Positions 31,772-42,005 of a DNA stretch of 64,000 nt are shown piece after piece (position 1 is the stretch's first letter; each line of letters begins with the position of its first letter). Under the pieces are notes generated by a model. It saw only the letters and a list, made by a program, of their open reading frames with translations, was not told the DNA's origin and did not search any database. The translations under genes were made by a program, and so were the position numbers. This DNA is from Catellatospora vulcania (GTDB taxonomy: Bacteria > Actinomycetota > Actinomycetes > Mycobacteriales > Micromonosporaceae), in the NCBI RefSeq assembly GCF_009720385.1, contig NZ_WARX01000006.1, positions 1 to 64,000 on the forward strand, read 5' to 3'.

Positions 31772-32047
31772 TCAGTTGTCGGCGGCGTCCGTATCGGCGT
31801 CGTCGGCGTCGTCCTCGGACCGGGCGTCTGTCGCGGCGGCCTCGGGCTCTGCCTGCGGATCCTCGCCGGACGGGCGGCGCTGGTCGCGGCGGGCCTGCCC
31901 GTCAGGCTGGGCGGACGCGCTCGCGGAGGTCTTGGCGGCGGTGGGGGCGGGTTTGGCGGCCGGGGCGCCGAGCAGGCTGACCGCGGCGATACCGGCGCCC
32001 AGGCCCAGCAGCAGACGGGCCGGGCGCCGCTCGGGGAGTTCGAGCAC
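31772..32047 (-). CDS. Small membrane or secreted protein with an acidic disordered tail
   Basis: 91 residues, not recognised. A short N-terminus (LELPERRPARLL) leads into one hydrophobic stretch (about 11-28, LLLGLGAGIAAVSLLGAPA). A Thr/Ala/Ser/Gln-rich region follows, ending in a strongly acidic tail (SEDDADDADTDAADN). The GTG start is supported by GGAAGGA eight bases upstream, and a terminator follows. It is divergent from murT, so the 199-base gap would hold both promoters. Composition is biased, so a chance open frame is not excluded. Confidence 0.5.
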   Translation of the reverse strand: MLELPERRPARLLLGLGAGIAAVSLLGAPAAKPAPTAAKTSASASAQPDGQARRDQRRPSGEDPQAEPEAAATDARSEDDADDADTDAADN

Positions 32048-32233
32048 AGCGATGTCCTTCCAGGGGTGCGGCCCACCACTGTGCCAAGTGCTCGCCACCC
32101 GGCACGTGGTGCGCATTCGCGCACGGCCGCTGTATCGTTTTACCCCTTCGGACCCGATTCGCGCAATACGCTGGGAAAACAGGAGGCGAGGCAGTGGTTC
32201 ACGCCACAGGCCTGACGCGGTCCGGGAGTCAGG

Positions 32234-32249
32234 TAGCCTCTCCCGCGTG
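32234..32249 (+). promoter_or_regulatory. Leaderless promoter of murT-gatD (candidate)
   Basis: A TAGCCT hexamer (32234-32239) sits seven bases before the murT GTG with no Shine-Dalgarno between. The predicted transcript would start at or next to the first codon. Confidence 0.5.
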
Positions 32250-33506
32250 ACGGAGAACAAGCTGCCGCTGCGGGCCTCGCTCGCGGCATCGGTCTCGCGC
32301 ACCGCCGCGGCGCTCTCGCGCGCCACCGGCCGGGGCGACGGATCGGTCATCGGCGGGCGCCTGGGCATGATGATCGACCCGGACCTGCTGGCCCACCTGG
32401 CGGCCGGGCGACGCATAGCCCTGGTCTCCGGCACCAACGGCAAGACCACCACCACGCGGTTCACCGCGGCGGCGGTCGGCGTGCTCGGCGACGTCGCGAC
32501 GAACTCGTTCGGCGCGAACATGCCCACCGGCCACACCTCCGCCCTGGCCCGCGCCGGCGCCACGCCGTACGCCGTGCTGGAAGTCGACGAGCACTACCTC
32601 GCGCAGGTGCTGCGAGCCACCACGCCGCTGGTGGTGGCGCTGCTGAACCTGTCCCGCGACCAGCTCGACCGGGCCAAGGAGGTGGCGATGATGGCGCAGC
32701 TGTGGCGCGACGCCCTCGCCGACCACCCCGACGTGCACGTGGTCGCCAACGCCGACGACCCGATGGTCGTATACGCCGCCGCCGCGCACGCCGCCTCCGG
32801 CGAAGGCAAGGTGACCTGGTTCTCCGCGGGCCAGCGCTGGCGCGAGGACGCGCACGTCTGCCCCGCCTGCGGCGCGCACATCGAGCGCGACGAGACCGAC
32901 GCCGACGCCTGGCGCTGCGCCACCGGCGACCTGGCCCGCCCGGCCCCGCAGTGGACGGTCGACGAGTCCGCCGTGATCGACCCCGAGGGCGTACGCCACG
33001 AGGTCAAGCTCCAGCTCCCCGGCAAGGTCAACGTCGGCAACGCGGCGACCGCGCTGGCCGTGGCGCACCGGTTCGGGGTCTCCCCCGCCGACGCCGCCCC
33101 CAAGCTGGCCGAGGTCGCCAGCGTGGCCGGCCGCTACGCCCAGGTCGACCGGGACGGGCGCAACATCCGCCTGCTGCTGGCCAAGAACCCGGCCAGCTGG
33201 CTGGAGGCCTTCGACATGGCCGAGGAGCAGCCCACCCTGCTGTCGATCAACGCGCGGGACCCCGACGGCTTCGACACCAGCTGGCTGTTCGACGTCGACT
33301 TCGCCCCGCTGCGCGGCCGCCAGGTCCTGATCACCGGCGACCGGGCGTACGACCTCGCCGTCCGGCTGCAGGTCAACGACGTGCCCTTCACCCATGTGAA
33401 GTCATTCGACGAGGCCGTCGCGGCGGTGCCGCCCGGCCGCCTGGAAGTGATCGCGAACTACACCGCGTTCCAGGACATCCGAGCGGAGTTGGATCGAGTT
33501 GTCTAG
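32247..33506 (+). CDS. murT: Lipid II isoglutaminyl synthase, Mur-ligase subunit MurT
   Basis: 419 residues. With GatD it amidates the D-Glu of lipid II. The ATP loop is SGTNGKTTTTRF (about 61-72), followed by Mur-ligase blocks LEVDEHYL and LLNLSRDQLDR and the C-terminal DUF1727 domain. The MurT zinc ribbon insert is present as C205-P-A-C208 and C224, but the usual fourth cysteine position reads G227 (WRCATG). The GTG start is favoured by a TAGCCT hexamer at leaderless spacing. It overlaps gatD by eight bases. Confidence 0.95.
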   Translation: MTENKLPLRASLAASVSRTAAALSRATGRGDGSVIGGRLGMMIDPDLLAHLAAGRRIALVSGTNGKTTTTRFTAAAVGVLGDVATNSFGANMPTGHTSALARAGATPYAVLEVDEHYLAQVLRATTPLVVALLNLSRDQLDRAKEVAMMAQLWRDALADHPDVHVVANADDPMVVYAAAAHAASGEGKVTWFSAGQRWREDAHVCPACGAHIERDETDADAWRCATGDLARPAPQWTVDESAVIDPEGVRHEVKLQLPGKVNVGNAATALAVAHRFGVSPADAAPKLAEVASVAGRYAQVDRDGRNIRLLLAKNPASWLEAFDMAEEQPTLLSINARDPDGFDTSWLFDVDFAPLRGRQVLITGDRAYDLAVRLQVNDVPFTHVKSFDEAVAAVPPGRLEVIANYTAFQDIRAELDRVV

Positions 33507-34206
33507 CGCACTCCAGATCGTCTGGGTCTACCCCGACCTGCTGTCCACCTACGGCGACCGCGGCAACATGCTGATCCTGGCGCACCGCGCCAAGCTGCGC
33601 GGCATCCCCGTCGACACCCTCGAGGTGCGCTCCGACCAGGCCCTGCCCTACGGCGACATCTACCTCATCGGCGGCGGCGAGGACGGCCCGCAGGCCCTGG
33701 CCGCCCAGCGGCTGGCCGCCGACCGCGGCCTGCACCGCGCCGTCGACCGCCGCGCCGTGGTCTTCGCCGTGTGCGCCGGATACCAGCTGCTCGGCAACAG
33801 CTTCTTCGCCAAGGGCGCCAAGTGCGACGGCCTGGGCCTGCTCGACCTGCACTCCGACCGCGGCCCCACCCGCGCCGTCGGCGAGCTGGCCGGCGACATC
33901 GACCCGGCGCTGGGCCTGCCCATGCTCACCGGCTTCGAGAACCACGGCGGCCGCACCCACCTCGGTCCCGAGGTGAAGCCGCTGGCCAAGGTCCGGGCCG
34001 GCATCGGCAACGACGGCGCGACCGAGGGCGCCTGGTCCGGCACCGTCATCGGCACGTACTCGCACGGCCCCGCCCTGTCCCGCAACCCGGCCCTGGCCGA
34101 CCTGCTGCTGCGCTGGGCGACCGGCGAGGAGTCCCTGGCCGCCCCCGACGACACCTGGCACACCCGGCTGCGCGGCGAGCGCCTCGGCGCCGTGGGACTC
34201 GTGTGA
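33499..34206 (+). CDS. gatD: Lipid II isoglutaminyl synthase, glutaminase subunit GatD
   Basis: 235 residues of the class I glutamine amidotransferase (CobB/CobQ-like) fold. The nucleophile is C92 in VFAVCAGYQLLG and the catalytic histidine is H189 in GTYSHGPAL. It supplies ammonia to MurT. A TTG start inside the end of murT gives tight coupling. Its stop overlaps the next gene's GTG (GTGA), tying all three genes together. Confidence 0.95.
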   Translation: MSSALQIVWVYPDLLSTYGDRGNMLILAHRAKLRGIPVDTLEVRSDQALPYGDIYLIGGGEDGPQALAAQRLAADRGLHRAVDRRAVVFAVCAGYQLLGNSFFAKGAKCDGLGLLDLHSDRGPTRAVGELAGDIDPALGLPMLTGFENHGGRTHLGPEVKPLAKVRAGIGNDGATEGAWSGTVIGTYSHGPALSRNPALADLLLRWATGEESLAAPDDTWHTRLRGERLGAVGLV

Positions 34207-35036
34207 CCGCGTCGTCCGAGGTCTCGACCTCGACCGAGCCCGACAGCGCACCGACCGGCGCCACGCCTGCCGCGCCGCCCCGGCCCGGCGCGGCAGGCTC
34301 GCCCTCCCCCGACTCAGGCTCGCCCTCCGTCGACTCCGTGTCGGCGGATCCGGTCCAGCCCGCGCCGGCACCGGCCGGACCTGGGACGGGCACGCACTGG
34401 CCGCGACTGGCCGCGCTCGCCCTGCTGGTCGGGCTGGCGGGCTTCGCCGCGTGGAAACTGCCGCTGGACAAGCTGCCCGCCTGGGTGGACCAGCTCGGCC
34501 CGGCCGCGCCCGTGGTCGCCGTGCTGGTCTGCGCGGTGCTGCTGTGCGCGCTGGTGCCGCGTACCGCGATCTCGCTGGGCTGCGGCGCCCTGTTCGGCGC
34601 GGTCGCGGGGGCCGCCTGGTCGCTCACCGCCGCGCTGCTGGCCGCGACCATCACGTATGCCGCGGGCCGCTGGGCGGGGCGCGACTTCGTCGCCGCGCAC
34701 GCCGGTGACCGGCTGGCCCGGCTCGACCGCTGGCTGGCCCGGCGCGGCCTGCTGGCCGTCATCGTGGTGCGGTTGCAGCCGATCGCCCCGTTCGGGCTGG
34801 TGGGGTACGCGTACGGGACCAGCTCGGTGCGCTTCCGGCACTACCTGCTGGGCACCGCGCTGGGCGGGCTGCCGTCCTCGTTCAGCTACGCCACCATCGG
34901 CGCGGCCGCCATCGCGCCGCACTCGCTGAGCTGGCTGACCTTCATCCCGGCCGCGACCGGCATCCTGATCAGCGCCGCCGCCGCCCTGCACTGGCGCCAC
35001 CAGACCCGCCACACGGGCCGCCCCGCCACCGCTTGA
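34203..35036 (+). CDS. TVP38/TMEM64 (DedA-like) membrane protein
   Basis: 277 residues. A Pro/Ser/Ala-rich cytoplasmic tail of about 60 residues precedes five or six membrane segments. The SNARE-associated/VTT signature region is RTAISLGCGALFGAVAGAAW, then RFRHYLLGTALGGLPSSFSYATIG. VTT-domain proteins are implicated in lipid scrambling, including undecaprenyl phosphate recycling for some DedA members. The GTGA overlap with gatD suggests a shared role near the lipid II cycle, which is inference. Confidence 0.85.
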   Translation: MTASSEVSTSTEPDSAPTGATPAAPPRPGAAGSPSPDSGSPSVDSVSADPVQPAPAPAGPGTGTHWPRLAALALLVGLAGFAAWKLPLDKLPAWVDQLGPAAPVVAVLVCAVLLCALVPRTAISLGCGALFGAVAGAAWSLTAALLAATITYAAGRWAGRDFVAAHAGDRLARLDRWLARRGLLAVIVVRLQPIAPFGLVGYAYGTSSVRFRHYLLGTALGGLPSSFSYATIGAAAIAPHSLSWLTFIPAATGILISAAAALHWRHQTRHTGRPATA

Positions 35037-35128
35037 CATGTCCGGCGTCAGGGCCTGACAGTGCCCCGGCATCGGGCGGCGGATCATCCGGCTGGACAGA
35101 TGCCGCATCCGCGGCGGAGCCGGCAGTG

Positions 35129-35194
35129 AAGATCTGTTTTTGTGGACGATGAATGCCCCTCCAGGGGCCGTCGGCGTCCACAAAAACAGATCTT
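35129..35194. repeat. Palindromic element, family II (copy E1)
   Basis: A perfect 20-base arm AAGATCTGTTTTTGTGGACG (35129-35148) pairs with its complement at 35175-35194. An inner GCCCC/GGGGC stem lies in the loop. Its reverse complement matches copy E2 at 36145-36220 through the loop, so the two copies are inverted around one gene. Confidence 0.92.
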
Positions 35195-35206
35195 GCGCCG
35201 CCGGTC

Positions 35207-35223
35207 TAGGCTCTGCGGGCGTG
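35207..35223 (+). promoter_or_regulatory. Leaderless promoter of the AbiEi-like gene (candidate)
   Basis: TAGGCT (35207-35212) lies eight bases before the GTG start. No Shine-Dalgarno is visible. Confidence 0.45.
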
Positions 35224-36150
35224 CGTGCGCTGCCGCGGGACGACTCGTCCGATCTCGACTTCCTGCTGTTCCGGCAGAGCGACGTGCTCACCCGGGCGCA
35301 GGCGCTGGCCCATTTCTCCGAGAAAGCCATCCGTCATCGGCTGGACACCGGCCGCTGGCGACGGCCGCGGCGCGGCGTCTACGTCCTGCGCGACGCGCCC
35401 GATGACGACGACCAGCGGCGCTGGGTCGCTGTACTGGCCGGGCCGCCGGGCACGGTGACCGCGGGCCGCACCGCGCTGGCTCAGCTCGGCCTGCGAGGCT
35501 TTCACGTACACGCGATACACCTGCTCATGCCGTCGGCCGCCCGCGACCGCGACACACCGCACGACGTGATCACCCACCGCACCCGACGACTGGAGCCGTC
35601 GGACGTGCACGATCTCGGCAGCCCGCCCTGCACGATGCCCCCACGCTCGGTCATCGACGCGGCACAGTGGGCACGCTCCGACGACGAGGCCCGGTCGGTC
35701 GTCGCGGCCGCGGTGCAGCAGCGGCTGGTGGACGCCGCGGACCTGCGCGCCGTGCTCGCCCGGCTGAGTTCCGTACGGCGGCGTCCGGTGATCACTTTGG
35801 CGGTGAACGACGCGGCAGCCGGAGCAGGGTCGCTGCCCGAGGCGCAGTTCCTGGCGCTGTGCCGCCGAGGCGGCCTGCCACGGCCGAAGCTGCAGGTGAG
35901 CCGCCGTGACGGAACCGGGCGGCAGCGCTACCTGGACGCCCTGTTCGAGCAGTACGGCGTCCACGCCGAGATCGACGGCGCGCAGCACCTCGATGTGCGG
36001 GCGTACTGGGCGGACATGCAGCGGCAGAACGCGTTGTGGGTGCGCGGCGAGCGGGTGCTGCGGTTCCCGGCTTGGGCGATACGCAACCATCCGGACGAAG
36101 TCCTCGAAACGGTCCGTGCCGCCCTGCGGGCCGCAGGCTGGACCGGTTGA
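35221..36150 (+). CDS. Orphan AbiEi-like antitoxin domain fused to a DUF559-like nuclease domain
   Basis: 309 residues. The N-terminus looks like the AbiEi/type IV antitoxin winged helix (FLLFRQSDVLTRAQALAHF, then RGVYVLRDAP). The middle has the AbiEi-like MPPRSVIDAAQWA. The C-terminal 100 residues resemble DUF559/Vsr-like PD-(D/E)xK nucleases: SLPEAQF (E207), YLDALF (D240), HAEIDGAQH (E250, D252). No AbiEii toxin gene is adjacent, so this is an orphan. It is a single gene between two inverted palindromes, and its TGA lies inside the left arm of E2. I start at the GTG at 35221 because upstream sequence is the palindrome. Confidence 0.75.
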   Translation: MRALPRDDSSDLDFLLFRQSDVLTRAQALAHFSEKAIRHRLDTGRWRRPRRGVYVLRDAPDDDDQRRWVAVLAGPPGTVTAGRTALAQLGLRGFHVHAIHLLMPSAARDRDTPHDVITHRTRRLEPSDVHDLGSPPCTMPPRSVIDAAQWARSDDEARSVVAAAVQQRLVDAADLRAVLARLSSVRRRPVITLAVNDAAAGAGSLPEAQFLALCRRGGLPRPKLQVSRRDGTGRQRYLDALFEQYGVHAEIDGAQHLDVRAYWADMQRQNALWVRGERVLRFPAWAIRNHPDEVLETVRAALRAAGWTG

Positions 36151-36220
36151 TGATCTGTTTTTGTGGACGCTGACGGCCCTTATGGGGGCACCCAGCGTCC
36201 ACAAAAACAGATCATCAACC
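36145..36220. repeat. Palindromic element, family II (copy E2)
   Basis: The arms are 28 bases and perfectly complementary (36145-36172 and 36193-36220), with core GATCTGTTTTTGTGGACGC shared with E1. The 20-base loop has an inner GGCCC/GGGGC pairing. It overlaps the stop codon of the preceding gene. Confidence 0.92.
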
Positions 36221-36230
36221 AGCGCAACTA

Positions 36231-36280
36231 AAGGAAGGGCACCTTCTTGAACGCGGAGCGTTAAGAAGGTGCCCTTCCTT
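36231..36280. terminator. Strong bidirectional terminator between leuS and the AbiEi-like gene
   Basis: AAGGAAGGGCACCTTCTT and AAGAAGGTGCCCTTCCTT form an 18-bp stem continued by AACGC/GCGTT, with one bulge. It serves convergent transcripts, ending 11 bases from the leuS stop. Confidence 0.85.
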
Positions 36281-36290
36281 TCTCGAAACG

Positions 36291-39098
<2,808 letters not shown>

Positions 39099-39217
39099 GT
39101 CCAGGTCCTCACGAGTCAGATCAAGATCAAAGTCATCGGGCGGTATGCGGACGCCTCAGCGCGTCGGCGGCGTGCTCCAGGCACACAGAGCCGTCGTCTC
39201 GTGCCGCAAGCGGGCAC

Positions 39218-39242
39218 AAAAAAGCCCCTCACGCAGGAGGGG
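39218..39242 (-). terminator. Attenuator terminator upstream of leuS
   Basis: On the minus strand CCCCTC-CTGCGT-GAGGGG is followed by CTTTTTTG. It lies between the leader peptide stop and leuS. A second hairpin, GCCGTGCT/AGCACGGC (39245-39280), starts at the leader stop codon, as in classical amino-acid attenuators. Confidence 0.88.
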
Positions 39243-39270
39243 TCGCCGTGCTCACGCGCGCTCTGTCGCG

Positions 39271-39309
39271 TCAGCACGGCTCACTAAGGAGCAGCGGGGC
39301 CCAAGCCAT
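39271..39309 (-). CDS. leuS leader peptide (MAWAPLLLSEPC)
   Basis: A 12-codon ORF reads MAWAPLLLSEPC, with three consecutive Leu codons CTG CTC CTT. Its TGA sits in the base of the first attenuator hairpin. A TATCAT hexamer (39316-39321) lies six bases upstream of the ATG, so the leader is probably translated from a leaderless transcript. Ribosome stalling at the Leu codons when charged tRNA-Leu is scarce would favour readthrough into leuS. Attenuation by such peptides is known for leuA and ilv genes in actinobacteria. I infer the same logic for this synthetase. Confidence 0.85.
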   Translation of the reverse strand: MAWAPLLLSEPC

Positions 39310-39646
39310 GACCGCATGATACCCCCGGCCGCGCGAGCCCCGCATCTCGCATAGCTCGCACACCGGCTGATCCCGTACGCCACCCGGCGGCCGGATCCCG
39401 CCATTGCCGCATGCGGCGCGCCTACGGAACACTTGCGGACAAGGCTCTCACTCCCATGCGAGCCGCCCGGCCCGTCGTGCCGGGCGTCCGGCCCAGGTAC
39501 TTGCCCTGCGAAGCAACCTCCCCGACGGAGGTCGGCGTTCTGTCGGGGCGCGAGTGATCAGCAGAATGGTGGGAGGCCCGGGTGAGCGCAGGAAGCGCCC
39601 GTCCCACGGGGGCCAGGCCCCGCAGTTGCGAACTACAGGAGGACAT

Positions 39647-40699
39647 GTGACCACGCAACGCAGTGGGGGCGAACTCACCGACCCCATGACGGTCGACGAG
39701 TTCCGTGCCACGACGAATGCCATCGTGGCCAACATCGAGCAGGTCATCGAGGGCAAGACCGCCACCGTGCGGCTGGCCCTGGCCGTGCTGCTGGCCGAGG
39801 GCCACCTGCTCATCGAGGACGTGCCCGGCGTCGGCAAGACCAAGCTGGCCAAGGCCCTCGCACGGTCCATCGACTGCTCCGTGCGGCGTATCCAGTTCAC
39901 CCCCGACCTGCTGCCCAGCGACGTCACCGGGGTCAGCGTCTACAACCAGGAGACGCGCGACTTCGAGTTCAAGCCGGGCGCCGTCTTCGCCAACCTGGTG
40001 GTCGGCGACGAGATCAACCGGGCCTCGCCGAAGACCCAGTCGGCGCTGCTCGAGTGCATGGAGGAACACCAGGTCACGGTGGACGGCGTCACGTACACCA
40101 TGGAGATCCCGTTCATGGTGATCGCGACCCAGAACCCGATCGAGATGGAGGGCACGTACCCGCTGCCCGAGGCCCAGCGCGACCGGTTCACCGCCCGCAT
40201 CGCGATGGGCTACCCCGACGCCGCGGCCGAGTACGCCATGCTCGACGGCTACCACTCCCACGACCCCCTCGAGGACCTCACCTCGGTCGTCGACGGCGGC
40301 ACCGTACGCCGGCTCATCGCCACGGTGCGCAGCGTGCACGTGGCCGAGGCCGTCAAGCGCTACGCCGTGGAGCTGGTCACCGCCACCCGCGAGGCCCCCG
40401 AGCTGCGCCTGGGCGCGTCCCCCCGGTCCACGCTGCAGCTGCTGCGCACGGCCAAGGCCGTCGCCGCGCTGGACGGCCGCGACTACGTCGTGCCCGACGA
40501 CCTGCAGACCCTCGCGGTGCCGGTGCTCGCGCACCGCGTCATCCCCACCGCCGACGCCCAGCTGGCCCGGCGCACCACCGACGCGATCCTGTCCGAGCTG
40601 GTGCACCGCCTGCCGGTGCCGCACGACCGCGGCGGGCGCTCCCCCTACGACACCCGCCCGGCGACGCCGCCGAACTCCTTCTACGACCGGCGGGGCTGA
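39647..40699 (+). CDS. MoxR-family AAA+ ATPase
   Basis: 350 residues. Walker A is DVPGVGKTKLAKA, Walker B is LVVGDEINRASPKTQSALLE, and sensor 1 is VIATQNPIEMEGTYPLPEAQRDRF. MoxR ATPases act as chaperones or metal-insertion factors with von Willebrand-type partners. The conserved trio MoxR-DUF58-transglutaminase is intact here. The GTG start has a near-perfect AGGAGG four bases upstream. Confidence 0.93.
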   Translation: MTTQRSGGELTDPMTVDEFRATTNAIVANIEQVIEGKTATVRLALAVLLAEGHLLIEDVPGVGKTKLAKALARSIDCSVRRIQFTPDLLPSDVTGVSVYNQETRDFEFKPGAVFANLVVGDEINRASPKTQSALLECMEEHQVTVDGVTYTMEIPFMVIATQNPIEMEGTYPLPEAQRDRFTARIAMGYPDAAAEYAMLDGYHSHDPLEDLTSVVDGGTVRRLIATVRSVHVAEAVKRYAVELVTATREAPELRLGASPRSTLQLLRTAKAVAALDGRDYVVPDDLQTLAVPVLAHRVIPTADAQLARRTTDAILSELVHRLPVPHDRGGRSPYDTRPATPPNSFYDRRG

Positions 40700-40703
40700 G
40701 GCG

Positions 40704-42005
40704 ATGCGTGAGGCGCTGCGCGGGCTCACCACCCGCGGTCGCTCGTTCCTCGCCGCGGGGGCGGCCGCGCTGCTGTGCGCGCTCGCCCTCGGCGAGAAGG
40801 ACCTGATGCGGGTGGCGGTGCTGCTGGTGGCGCTGCCGCTGATGGCGGCGGCGTACGTCGGCCGGGCGCGCTACAAGCTCGCCTGCACGCGCAGCCTCGA
40901 CCCGTACCGGGTGCAGGCCGGGGGCAGCGCGCGGGTGCTGCTGCGGCTGCAGAACATGTCCCGCCTGCCCACCGGAACCCTGCTGCTGGAGGACCGGCTG
41001 CCGTACGCGCTGGGCAGCCGCCCCCGGCTGGTGCTGGAGCGCCTCGGCGCGCAGCAGGCCAGCTCCGTGGCGTACACGGTGCGCGCCGAGCTGCGCGGCC
41101 GGTACGAGGTCGGCCCGCTGACGCTGCGCATGACCGACCCGTTCGGGCTGTGCGAGCTGACCCGCTCGTTCCCCAGCGCCGACAAGCTCACCGTCATCCC
41201 GAACGTGTCGCCGCTGCAGCTGGTGCGCCTGGCCGGGGAGTACTCCGGCACCGGCGACAGCCGCGCCCGCTCGGTGGCCGTGCACGGCGAGGACGACGCC
41301 GCGACCCGGGAGTACCGCCGCGGCGACGACCTGCGCCGGGTGCACTGGCGTTCGACCGCGCGCGTCGGCGAGCTGATGGTGCGCCGCGAGGAGCAGCCGT
41401 GGGAGAGCCGGGCCACCGTCCTGCTCGACACGCGGCTGGGCGCGCACCGCGGCGAGGGCCCGACGGCCAGTTTCGAGTGGGCGGTGTCGGCCTCGGCCAG
41501 CATCGCGGTGCACCTGCGCCAGGCCGGATACCGGCTGCGCCTGGTCACCGACACCGGCGCGGACATCGACGCCACCGAGGGCGTCGGCGACGGCATGCTG
41601 CTCGACCACCTGGCCGAGGTGAAGTCGTCGCCGCGCGGCGACGTCGGCAGCCTGGTGGAGCACACCCGGCGCCGCGCCGACGGCGGCCTGATCATCGCGG
41701 TGCTGGGCCTGCTCAGCGCCGAGGAGGCGCGCCTGCTGTCGGCGCTGCGCAGCAGCGGCACCACCTGCGTGGCGTTCTTCCTGGACGCCAGCACCTGGCT
41801 CAACCTGCCCGCGCAGGCCCGCGAGGCCGCCGAGCACGAACACGCGGCGGCGGCGCTGTCGCTGATGCAGAGCGGCTGGCGGGTGGTGCGGGTCAAGCAC
41901 GGCGACCAGCTGCCCGCGCTGTGGCCGCAGGCGGCCCGGGGCCAGCAGGGCTTCGCGGTACGCGCGGCGATGGCCGAGACGGTCACCATGGGAGGCGGCC
42001 GATGA
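40704..42005 (+). CDS. DUF58 domain protein
   Basis: 433 residues. Two N-terminal membrane helices (about 15-55) anchor an extended beta region. The DUF58 core carries the signature REYRRGDDLRRVHWRSTAR near 200-218. A von Willebrand A-like C-terminal part follows (ATVLLDTRLGAH). It works with the upstream MoxR ATPase and the downstream transglutaminase protein, whose ATG overlaps its stop (ATGA). The biochemical role of the trio is not established. Confidence 0.9.
   Translation: MREALRGLTTRGRSFLAAGAAALLCALALGEKDLMRVAVLLVALPLMAAAYVGRARYKLACTRSLDPYRVQAGGSARVLLRLQNMSRLPTGTLLLEDRLPYALGSRPRLVLERLGAQQASSVAYTVRAELRGRYEVGPLTLRMTDPFGLCELTRSFPSADKLTVIPNVSPLQLVRLAGEYSGTGDSRARSVAVHGEDDAATREYRRGDDLRRVHWRSTARVGELMVRREEQPWESRATVLLDTRLGAHRGEGPTASFEWAVSASASIAVHLRQAGYRLRLVTDTGADIDATEGVGDGMLLDHLAEVKSSPRGDVGSLVEHTRRRADGGLIIAVLGLLSAEEARLLSALRSSGTTCVAFFLDASTWLNLPAQAREAAEHEHAAAALSLMQSGWRVVRVKHGDQLPALWPQAARGQQGFAVRAAMAETVTMGGGR

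Larger units (their letters stand above)
39099..39646. other. Divergent control region of leuS and moxR
   Basis: The left part is the leuS leader: attenuator terminator, competing hairpin, leader peptide and -10. The right part (39330-39640) precedes moxR. It contains no convincing ORF and ends in the strong ACAGGAGGACAT ribosome site. I could not place a moxR promoter. Confidence 0.7.
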
